Source: JAYUJH01 sp043765375
Lineage (GTDB): Bacteria; Pseudomonadota; Alphaproteobacteria; Rickettsiales; UBA998
Direction of reading: 5' to 3'
Length of the DNA stretch: 16,407 bases
NCBI GenBank assembly: GCA_043765375.1
Contig: JAYUJH010000034.1
Span: 1 to 16,407, forward strand
Part shown: positions 6,253 to 12,597 of the stretch, one piece after another
How the letters are laid out: every line of letters begins with the position of its first letter
Numbering within the stretch: the stretch's first letter is position 1
Notes under the pieces: model-generated
What the model was told of the DNA's origin: nothing
The model's database searches: none
Seen by the model: only the letters and a program-made list of their open reading frames with translations
Position numbers and translations under genes: made by a program

Positions 6253-7953
6253 ATGGAACATGTGAAAATGAAAAAAGTGGATTTATTGCAAGGGCAAAGC
6301 CTAGATGTGGTGAATGACAATATTCAACAACTCAAAGCTCTGTTCCCCGAAGCATTCACTGAAAATGGTGTGGATTTTGATGTTCTGCGCCAGCTTTTGG
6401 GTGATGCAAAAGTTTTGGACGAGGGCGAAGAAAAATATGGTTTGAACTGGCATGGCAAGAAAAAGTCTCGCCAAATTGCCTTAACCCCATCACTTGGAAC
6501 ACTTCTGCCATGCGAGGAAGAAAGCGTGGATTGGGATAAAACGGGGAACCTATTCATTGAAGGTGATAACCTTGAGGTGCTGAAATTGCTGCAAAAAAGC
6601 TATGTTAACAAGGTGAAGATGATCTATATTGACCCGCCTTATAACACTGGAAATGAGTTTGTTTATCCTGATAATTATCAAGATAATTTGGATACATACT
6701 TGCGTTACACAGGGCAAAAAGGCGAAGATGGTTTGAAGTTTTCAACCAACTCTGAAAGCTCAGGCAGAAAGCACACCAACTGGCTTAATATGATGTATCC
6801 AAGGCTGAAATTGGCAAAAAATCTGTTAAGGCACGATGGGGTTATCTTTATCTCTATTGATGATAATGAATTAATTAATCTTACTAAAGTCGCCAATGAA
6901 GTATTTGGCGAAGATAATCTAATAAATCATTTTGTTTGGAGAAAAAATAGTAGCGGCAAAACCGTTTCTAAGCAATTCCCAATAAATATTGACCACCTTT
7001 TAATGTATTCAAAATCCAGTGATTTCAAATTAAATGTTGTATATAAACCGTTGTCAGAAGCTACCATCGGTATGTATAATAAAAAGGATAATGACGATAG
7101 AGGAAAATACAGATTTTATCCGCTACAAAAAACTAAATCACCTGGACCTGAAACAACTTATGATTATACAGATAACAATGGGAAAATTTGGTCTTGTCCA
7201 GAAAAAGGCTGGCGTATGGTTCAGAGAAAGCTGAAGGCTCTAGAAAATGATAATAGATTAGCTATTGACGGAAAATCATTACAGGAAAAAGCTTATTGGA
7301 ACGAGCGAGAAAATGAAGGCAAAGTTGCAGATACATTGTGGGATGATTTAGCTGAAAACAATGTCGGAACAGCAGAGTTTAAGAAATTATTTGGAGTTGA
7401 TTTGTTTGACAATCCTAAGCCAACTGATTTGATAGAGAGATGCTTGAAAATTGGCGTAGACAAAGAAAACGTTATATTAGATTTTTTCGCTGGTTCTTCC
7501 ACCACTGCCCATGCGGTTATGCAGTTAAATGCTGAAGATGGTGGAAATCGTAAATTTATCATGGTGCAACTCCCTGAATTATGTGATGAAAAATCCGAAG
7601 CATTCAAAGCTGGTTACAAAACCATTGCGGATATTGGCAAAGAACGCATTCGCCGTGCAGCAAACAAAATAAAACAAGAAAATCCTGATTATGAAGGTGA
7701 TTTGGGTTTCAAAGTTTTCAAACTTTCCAGCTCTAACATTAAAATATGGAATCCAGATGCAGCTGATATTGAAACCAGCTTACAAAACCATACTCAAAGT
7801 TTGGTTGAAGGACGACGGGAGCAAGATATTTTATATGAATTGCTCCTCAAGCGTGGCGTGGATTTAACCACACCAATTGCAACCAAAATAGCCGCTGGCA
7901 AAACAATTTATAGCATTGGTTATGGCGTTTTGTTTGCTTGCCTTGATATCTGA
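6253..7953 (+). CDS. mod: Type III R-M DNA methyltransferase (Mod), ends at an early TGA
   Basis: N6-adenine methyltransferase and specificity subunit of a Type III system, which modifies one strand of the site and guides Res. Order of motifs: an N-terminal helical region, IEGDNLEVLK (102-111), the catalytic DPPY in YIDPPYNTGNEF (125-136), a variable target-recognition region (about 200-380), then the AdoMet motif DFFAGSST (410-417). This is the beta-class order. AGGAGC lies 8 bases before the ATG. At codon 567 (7951-7953) the frame meets TGA, yet the 59 codons after it still read as a normal Mod C-terminus ending VRSL. The protein as annotated (566 residues) therefore lacks about 60 residues. 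All catalytic motifs remain. Whether it still dimerises and binds Res is unknown. Confidence 0.85.
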   Translation: MEHVKMKKVDLLQGQSLDVVNDNIQQLKALFPEAFTENGVDFDVLRQLLGDAKVLDEGEEKYGLNWHGKKKSRQIALTPSLGTLLPCEEESVDWDKTGNLFIEGDNLEVLKLLQKSYVNKVKMIYIDPPYNTGNEFVYPDNYQDNLDTYLRYTGQKGEDGLKFSTNSESSGRKHTNWLNMMYPRLKLAKNLLRHDGVIFISIDDNELINLTKVANEVFGEDNLINHFVWRKNSSGKTVSKQFPINIDHLLMYSKSSDFKLNVVYKPLSEATIGMYNKKDNDDRGKYRFYPLQKTKSPGPETTYDYTDNNGKIWSCPEKGWRMVQRKLKALENDNRLAIDGKSLQEKAYWNERENEGKVADTLWDDLAENNVGTAEFKKLFGVDLFDNPKPTDLIERCLKIGVDKENVILDFFAGSSTTAHAVMQLNAEDGGNRKFIMVQLPELCDEKSEAFKAGYKTIADIGKERIRRAANKIKQENPDYEGDLGFKVFKLSSSNIKIWNPDAADIETSLQNHTQSLVEGRREQDILYELLLKRGVDLTTPIATKIAAGKTIYSIGYGVLFACLDI

Positions 7954-8133
7954 ATCAATAAAACCGAAGTTGAATATGTTGCAACCACGATAATCAAGTG
8001 GAACGAAGAACTAAAGCCATCATGTGAAACTCATGTGTTCTTCCGTGATAGTGCATTTGCTGATGATATTGCCAAAACCAATATGGCAGCAATTTTGCAA
8101 CAAAACGGCATTAAATATGTAAGAAGTTTATGA
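7954..8133 (+). pseudogene. Detached C-terminal 59 codons of mod after in-frame TGA
   Basis: In the same frame as mod, this stretch is fully open to the TGA at 8131-8133. It reads INKTEVEYV, HVFFRDSAFADDIAKTNM, AAILQQNGIKYVRSL. The FRDSAFADDxAKTN...VRSL ending is the ordinary C-terminus of this Mod group. With it, Mod would be 626 residues, the usual size. A single base change at 7951-7953 would restore the gene. The natural end leaves the usual short spacing to res (GAGGG before its ATG). Confidence 0.8.
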
Positions 8134-8142
8134 GGGCAAGTG

Positions 8143-11124
8143 ATGAAACTACATTTTGAAGATAATTTAGACTATCAACAAGACGCTATAGCTTCGGTTG
8201 TAGATTTATTCAAAGGGCAAGATATTTCTCGCTCTGAATTCACTTTAGCATTCCAAAAAGAAGATGGCGCATCGCTTGGAATGCAGGAAAACCAGCTTGG
8301 TATTGGCAATCGCTTGCGCCTTATTGATGAAGAGTTGATTGAAAATCTGAATAATATTCAACTAAAAAATGGCTTGAAGCCATCAGATAAATTAACCAGT
8401 GGTGATTTCACTGTGGAAATGGAAACAGGTACAGGAAAAACCTATGTCTATTTGCGCACTATTTTTGAGCTTAACAAAAACTATGGATTCACCAAGTTTG
8501 TGATTATTGTTCCTTCTGTGGCTATTAAGGAAGGTGTTTATAAAACTTTGCAAATCACCCGTGAGCATTTTGAAGGGCTTTACCCGAAAGCCGTGGGTTA
8601 TGATTACTTTTTTTATGATTCTTCAAAACTTGGGCAAGTGCGTAATTTTGCAACCAGTTCAAACATTCAGATTATGGTTAGCACAATTCAAGCGTTAAAC
8701 AAAACCACTGCTGTTGCTTACAAGGAAAATGAAAAAACAGGCGGGGAAAAGCCAATTGATCTTATTAAGGCCACCAACCCAATTTTGATTGTGGACGAGC
8801 CGCAAAGCGTTGATGGTGGCTTCAATGGGCAAGGCAAGAAGGCTCTGGACGCAATGAATCCGCTTTGCACTCTGCGCTATTCAGCAACCCATATTGATAA
8901 ACACCAAATGCTTTATCGCCTTGATGCGGTTGATGCTTATGAGCGCGGACTGGTTAAGCAAATTGAAGTTGCCTCGCTAGAAATTGAAGGTGGGCATAAT
9001 AAACCTTATGTTAGGTTGGTTGAAACTAAGAATGTCAAGGGTAGCATTTCAGCAAAGATTGAAGTTGATTTTGCCGTTAAAAACAATGTGAAACGCCAAA
9101 TTGTAAGTGTTCAAGATGGCGAAGATTTGCAGCAAAGAACAGGCAGAGATATTTATAAGAATATGCAGGTGGGAACAATCACTTGCGGCAAAAACAATCA
9201 ATCAATTGAAATTAGAGGTGATGGAATTGATGTTGTTTTAAGACCAGATGAGGTTCACGGCGGCGTTGGAGGTGATGATTTAAGGCGTTTGATGATACGC
9301 AGAACTATCAAAGAGCATTTGGACAAAGAAATGCATTTTGCTGCTAACAAGCAGCCAATTAAGGTTTTGAGCCTTTTCTTTATTGATAGCGTTGAGCATT
9401 ACAGAAAATATGATGATGCTGGAAATTCTATCAAAGGCAAATATGCCAAAATGTTTGAAGAAGAATATCTGAGGATGGCAAAAACTCAAGCCTATCAAAC
9501 ACTATTTGAGAAAATTGATTTGAGTGTTGATGCCCATGAGCTTCATAACGGATATTTCTCAATTGATAAAAAAGGTGGATGGGCAAACACAGATGAAAAT
9601 AATCAGGTGAACCGCGAAAGTGCTGAGAGAGCTTATAACCTTATTATGAAAGATAAAGAAAAGCTATTAAGCTTTGACACCAAGCTGAAATTCATTTTCT
9701 CCCACTCCGCACTAAAAGAAGGCTGGGACAATCCGAATGTGTTCCAAATTTGCACTCTGCGCGAGATGGGAAGCGAGCGTGAACGCCGCCAAACTCTTGG
9801 GCGTGGCTTACGCTTATGTGTAGACCAGCAAGGTCTGCGTTTGCGAGGTTCAAACATCAACACGCTAACAGTTATTGCCACCGAAAAATATGAAGAGTTT
9901 GCAGAAAACCTTCAAAGAGAAATTGAGCAAGATACCGGTATCAAATTTGGTATAGTTGAAAAACATCAATTTGCTCTCATTCAGGTTCAAGGCAAAGATG
10001 GAGAGCCAACTGCACTTGGCTTTGAAATATCTCAAGAGATATGGGACAATCTTACTGCTAATGGATATTTAGATGATAAAGGAAAGTTTCAAGACACTTT
10101 GAGGGTTGCACTTAAAAATGGAACTCTGAATTTACCAGAGGAATTTAAACCTCAGCAGCAAGCAGTTGAAGCAATTCTTCGCAAATTAGCTGGCAAACTT
10201 GATATAAAAAATGCTGATGATAAAAAAATTATCCGCAGCCGCGAAGCAATTCTGAATGGTAACGAATTCAAGGCTCTATGGGAGAAAATCAAATATAAAA
10301 CAACCTATCGCGTTGAATTTAATAATGATAAATTGATAAATGATTGTGCGGAAGCAATTTTGGACTTGCCACCGATTAGCAAAACAAGAGCTTTATTCAG
10401 AATAGCAGATATTGCCATAGGCAAAGGTGGTGTTACCGCCAAAGAAACAGCTGTTTCCGCTCCCATAATGATAAAAGAAAGCGATATTGAACTTCCAGAT
10501 ATTATTACGGATTTGCAGGACAAAACCCATCTCACCAGAACCAGCATTGTAAAAATATTAACTGGCAGTAAAAGATTGCAAGATTTTGTGCATAATCCTC
10601 AACAGTTTATAGATGGTGCTGCCGAAGCAATAAACCGCACCAAGCGCATGGCTTTGGTTAATGGAATTAAGTATCAGAAACTGGGAACTGAATATTATTA
10701 TGCTCAAGAATTATTCCAGCAGAAAGAATTGAGAGGCTACCTAAGGAACATTCTGGAAACCAAAAAATCTGTTTATGAATATATAGGTTATGACTCCGCT
10801 GGAGTTGAGAAAGCGTTCGCAGAAGATTTGGAAGCCAATGAAGCTGTAAAAGTTTATGCTAAACTTCCTTCATGGTTCAAAATCCCAACTCCGCTTGGAA
10901 CATACAACCCAGATTGGGCAATCTTGATTGAGCAAGACGGCGAAGAAAACTTGTATTTCGTTGTAGAAACAAAAGGCAGCACTTGGTGGGACGACTTGCG
11001 CCACCATGAAGGGGCAAAAATCAAATGCGGTGAAAAGCACTTTGAAGAAATTAAATCAGCTACAAATCCAGCGCAGTTTATTCGCGCCGCCAATGTTGGC
11101 GATTTAATGAATAATGTTGGGTAA
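8143..11124 (+). CDS. res: Type III restriction endonuclease Res subunit
   Basis: ATP-dependent helicase-nuclease that works only in complex with Mod, cutting DNA after communication between two unmodified sites. At 993 residues it is full length. Superfamily 2 motifs: Walker A METGTGKT (93-100), motif II DEPQ (218-221, the Type III variant of DEAD), motif III SATH (247-250), motif V ALKEGWDNPNVFQ, and motif VI in RRQTLGRGLRL (GRGLR at 553-557). The C-terminal PD-(D/E)xK nuclease is intact: YNPDW with Asp924, then VVETKG with Glu942 and Lys944. The ATG at 8143 is preferred to the GTG at 8140 because GAGGG sits 7 bases before it. It follows mod by 9 bases and lies in the same operon. No frame damage is seen, in contrast to mod. 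Confidence 0.93.
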   Translation: MKLHFEDNLDYQQDAIASVVDLFKGQDISRSEFTLAFQKEDGASLGMQENQLGIGNRLRLIDEELIENLNNIQLKNGLKPSDKLTSGDFTVEMETGTGKTYVYLRTIFELNKNYGFTKFVIIVPSVAIKEGVYKTLQITREHFEGLYPKAVGYDYFFYDSSKLGQVRNFATSSNIQIMVSTIQALNKTTAVAYKENEKTGGEKPIDLIKATNPILIVDEPQSVDGGFNGQGKKALDAMNPLCTLRYSATHIDKHQMLYRLDAVDAYERGLVKQIEVASLEIEGGHNKPYVRLVETKNVKGSISAKIEVDFAVKNNVKRQIVSVQDGEDLQQRTGRDIYKNMQVGTITCGKNNQSIEIRGDGIDVVLRPDEVHGGVGGDDLRRLMIRRTIKEHLDKEMHFAANKQPIKVLSLFFIDSVEHYRKYDDAGNSIKGKYAKMFEEEYLRMAKTQAYQTLFEKIDLSVDAHELHNGYFSIDKKGGWANTDENNQVNRESAERAYNLIMKDKEKLLSFDTKLKFIFSHSALKEGWDNPNVFQICTLREMGSERERRQTLGRGLRLCVDQQGLRLRGSNINTLTVIATEKYEEFAENLQREIEQDTGIKFGIVEKHQFALIQVQGKDGEPTALGFEISQEIWDNLTANGYLDDKGKFQDTLRVALKNGTLNLPEEFKPQQQAVEAILRKLAGKLDIKNADDKKIIRSREAILNGNEFKALWEKIKYKTTYRVEFNNDKLINDCAEAILDLPPISKTRALFRIADIAIGKGGVTAKETAVSAPIMIKESDIELPDIITDLQDKTHLTRTSIVKILTGSKRLQDFVHNPQQFIDGAAEAINRTKRMALVNGIKYQKLGTEYYYAQELFQQKELRGYLRNILETKKSVYEYIGYDSAGVEKAFAEDLEANEAVKVYAKLPSWFKIPTPLGTYNPDWAILIEQDGEENLYFVVETKGSTWWDDLRHHEGAKIKCGEKHFEEIKSATNPAQFIRAANVGDLMNNVG

Positions 11125-11261
11125 TAAATTGTTGTAAAAAAAATAATTACCCAGTCTGAGATTTAAGGTTTTAAGTATAAAATTTCTGTGCAGAAAAATA
11201 TAGGTTCTGTTGTGATTTTTTGATTTGTGTGATATAATTTTTTCAGAATGGAGAATTGTTC

Positions 11262-11469
11262 ATGGAATATTAATACAAAATTAATGAATTATCATGGCAA
11301 AAATTATATAAATATCTTATGGAATACAAGGGATTACACATTAAACGGTGAACAGAAGGCACGCCAATTTGTAGAAGCTGTTTATTGAATTTCAAGAAGT
11401 GGTGCTTCATGGAAAATGTTGCCAAAAGAATATGGAAAATGACCCGCATGGCGACGAAGTCAAATCATA
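11262..11469 (+). pseudogene. IS5-family (DUF4096-type) transposase N-terminal fragment
   Basis: A decayed plus-strand transposase start. One frame gives INELSWQKLYKYLMEYKGLH (from about 11280). A +1 shift near 11346 leads into GEQKARQFVEAVY, a TGA, ISRSGASWKMLPKEYGK, a second TGA, and AWRR. This follows the order of the IS5/DUF4096 N-terminal domain, where the residues at both TGA positions are usually Trp (TGG to TGA changes). The fragment is cut at 11469 by the IS1-like insertion, and no catalytic DDE part follows on the far side. It is inactive. The upstream end of the element could not be located; 11125-11261 shows no gene. Confidence 0.7.
11462..11469. repeat. Candidate 8-bp target duplication, left copy
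   Basis: AAATCATA abuts the left end of the IS1-like element, and an identical copy is at 12568-12575. IS1-family elements duplicate about 8-9 bp. A third copy of the octamer at 12583-12590 lowers the certainty. Confidence 0.5.
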
Positions 11470-11471
11470 TT

Positions 11472-11497
11472 GGCATTGTCAACAATAGATTGATTTA
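11472..11497 (+). repeat. IS1-like terminal inverted repeat, left
   Basis: It begins GGCATTGTCAACAATAG and is identical to the reverse complement of 12540-12565 except for one base (A for G). It overlaps the end of the transposase reading frame. Confidence 0.85.
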
Positions 11498-11721
11498 ATG
11501 GCGAAATCTTTGCATGTCCATAGCCAAACTGAATATTGGAGCATTTTTATTGATTTGGCTCCGCCTCTCTTGTAGGTGGAGTATCTTTTTGTTTTGCGAT
11601 TCAGCCTTGCTAACATATCACGCATTGATGAGTTTTTGGCTTCCACTAGTCAAACTGTTTCATAAGCATAATTGCCGTCAGTTGCAATTAAATCAATTTT
11701 GTGACGGTGGATTTTCCAATA
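11479..11721 (-). pseudogene. IS1-like transposase, C-terminal part
   Basis: YWKIHRHKIDLIATDGNYAYETV, a TGA, then LVEAKNSSMRDMLARLNRKT, KRYS, and KSIKMLQYSVWLW to the TGA at 11479-11481 inside the left inverted repeat. The TDG aspartate and the LARLNRKTKRYS block are typical of the IS1 C-terminus. About 21 bases (TYKRGGA) interrupt the expected KRYSKSIKM, and a short segment seems lost at the internal stop. Confidence 0.7.
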
Positions 11722-11787
11722 TATAGTAATTCCTATTTTTAATAACCGATTTTATCGGTTATTAAAAATAAGGATAAAATCACTATA
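11722..11787. repeat. Miniature palindromic element C (66 bp, TATAGT ends)
   Basis: The ends are TATAGT and ACTATA. A perfect 17-bp stem (11734-11750 with 11754-11770, core AATAACCGAT) has a TTT loop. It sits between transposase residues DARQL and YWKI of the IS1 remnant, so it was inserted after that element. It has no coding capacity. Confidence 0.7.
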
Positions 11788-11798
11788 AACATATGAGA

Positions 11799-11908
11799 TA
11801 TAGTGCTTTTCTCTAATTTCATTAGTGCTTTTCTCTAATTTCATTAGTGCTTTTCTCTATTTTTATTCACTTGAAAATAACAAGTAAATGAAATTAGAAA
11901 GCACGATA
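11799..11908. repeat. Miniature palindromic element D (TATAGTGC end, expanded left arm)
   Basis: The left end is TATAGTGCTTTTCTC; the right end reads TATCGTGCTTTCTAA on the other strand. The centre is ACTTG-N7-CAAGT. Counting only the innermost copy of the left arm (11843-11908), the element is 66 bp, the same size as its neighbours C and E. Two extra tandem copies of the 22-bp arm enlarge it to 110 bp. Confidence 0.65.
11801..11866. repeat. 22-bp tandem repeat, three copies
   Basis: Units at 11801, 11823 and 11845 begin TAGTGCTTTTCTCTA. The first two are identical and the third differs in its last bases. They are duplications of the left arm of element D. Confidence 0.85.
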
Positions 11909-12081
11909 ATTGTCGTGCATCTTCAGCCGTTGTGCCACCAATGTGAGATGCAATAACCTTGCCTAGTTTCCGAGCAACTCTTGCCATATTCGTGCTTTTT
12001 GAGCTTTTTTTGGACGTAAATATAAAGCTCGTCCATTTCTAAAATAGCAATATTTTGTGGTTCAATTTGCTCTTTAAGCAT
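11907..12081 (-). pseudogene. IS1-like transposase, central part
   Basis: MLKEQIEPQNIAILEMDELY continues with IYVQ. It then changes frame through KKAQKARIW and again into RVARKLGKVIASHIGGTT and AEDARQL. The MDEL aspartate and the GKVIASHIG segment match the catalytic core of IS1-type transposases. At least two frameshifts occur within 175 bases. The frame is cut at 11907 by inserted palindromes. Confidence 0.7.
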
Positions 12082-12083
12082 AT

Positions 12084-12116
12084 GATTTTCTGTGATTTTC
12101 TGTGATTTTCTGTGAT
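12084..12116. repeat. 10-bp tandem repeat, just over three copies
   Basis: GATTTTCTGT three times (12084, 12094, 12104), followed by a partial copy, within the IS1 remnant just after its central part. Confidence 0.8.
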
Positions 12117-12130
12117 TTTTCCTGATTTAA

Positions 12131-12195
12131 TATAGTGCTTTTACTTTTTATTAGTCATCATTCTATGACCAATAAAAAATAAAATAAGCACTATA
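12131..12195. repeat. Miniature palindromic element E (65 bp, TATAGTGCTT ends)
   Basis: Perfect 10-bp terminal inverted repeats TATAGTGCTT (12131-12140) and AAGCACTATA (12186-12195). The inner arms TTATTAGTCAT and ATGACCAATAA pair with one mismatch around a CATTCT loop. Ends and length match elements C and D. Confidence 0.75.
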
Positions 12196-12206
12196 ATCTT
12201 ATAAAA

Positions 12207-12268
12207 CATAGCAACTCACATCATTTTTATCTGGCCTTAAAAAAACCGATAAAAATGAAACTGCTATA
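12207..12268. repeat. Miniature palindromic element F (62 bp, TATAGCA ends)
   Basis: The outer arms ATAGCA (12208-12213) and TGCTAT (12262-12267) are inverted, as are the perfect 11-bp inner arms TCATTTTTATC (12221-12231) and GATAAAAATGA (12248-12258). It truncates the N-terminal transposase fragment at TGGATA. It is related in plan to C, D and E but has a different arm sequence. Confidence 0.65.
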
Positions 12269-12499
12269 TCCATTGTGACACAAGTTGTGGTGAAATATTC
12301 AGCATCCTACCAATTGAGCGAATGCCGCTGGAATTGAGATACATAGTAAGTGCGGTATGGCGAATATTATTATTATATTTCAGTCGCTTATCGCCAATAA
12401 TCTGGTTAGTGCCGCAATCTTTGCAGCGGTAACGCTGATTCCCACGAATAAAACCATTCTTAACAAAATGAACCCACCACACAACTTGCACTTTTCCAT
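12264..12499 (-). pseudogene. IS1-like transposase, N-terminal zinc-ribbon/HTH part
   Basis: The natural start is probably the ATG at 12499, giving MEKCKLCGG with the first Cys pair. A frameshift near 12472 moves to the frame of HFVKNGFIRGNQRYRCKDCG, which supplies the second Cys pair. Next come GDKRLKY and a helix-turn-helix-like GIRSIGRMLNISPQLVSQWI, ending at a TAG created where a palindromic insertion begins. This is the InsA-type DNA-binding part of IS1 transposases. Open frame continues upstream to 12527 but is not family-like. Confidence 0.75.
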
Positions 12500-12539
12500 A
12501 TATCATACTAAATATCAGATTATACAAACCAATATTTAC

Positions 12540-12565
12540 TAAATCAATCTATTGCTGACAATGCC
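12540..12565 (-). repeat. IS1-like terminal inverted repeat, right
   Basis: The reverse complement reads GGCATTGTCAGCAATAG inward, 25 of 26 bases matching the left repeat. Confidence 0.85.
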
Positions 12566-12567
12566 CA

Positions 12568-12575
12568 AAATCATA
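12568..12575. repeat. Candidate 8-bp target duplication, right copy
   Basis: AAATCATA directly after the right end of the IS1-like element, matching 11462-11469. Confidence 0.5.
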
Positions 12576-12597
12576 CTCTATAAAATCATATAGAATA

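Larger units (their letters stand above)
11470..12567 (-). mobile_element. Decayed IS1-family insertion sequence, itself carrying miniature insertions
   Basis: Bounded by 26-base imperfect inverted repeats (11472-11497 and 12540-12565, reading GGCATTGTCARCAATAG inward) and by an 8-bp direct repeat AAATCATA on each side. Inside, on the minus strand, are in order the InsA-like zinc-ribbon/HTH part, the central MDEL part and the C-terminal TDG/LARLNRKTKRYS part of an IS1-type transposase, with several frameshifts and stops. Two blocks of palindromic elements (about 185 and 138 bp) interrupt it. Subtracting them leaves roughly 775 bp, the normal size of an IS1-family element. It landed inside an IS5-like transposase remnant. 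It is not functional. Confidence 0.8.

Noticed and set aside
11347..11442. Two TGA codons at positions expected to be Trp in the IS5-like fragment, plus TGA in mod, suggesting UGA=Trp recoding
   Set aside because: TGA ends several genes at natural positions (663, 896, 8131-8133, M16 at 12598), and functional genes use TGG for Trp. The fragment is otherwise frameshifted, so these are ordinary decay mutations.
11514..11726. Plus-strand ORF of 70 codons downstream of the IS5-like fragment
   Set aside because: It is antisense to the IS1 C-terminal block LARLNRKTKRYS; the minus-strand reading is the meaningful one.
11799..12195. Regular repeats that might be a CRISPR array
   Set aside because: The repeats are contiguous or palindromic with no unique spacers of constant length, and no cas gene is present.
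12357..12542. Plus-strand ORF over the IS1 N-terminal region
   Set aside because: It is the complement of a recognisable zinc-ribbon transposase frame and has no protein-like features.
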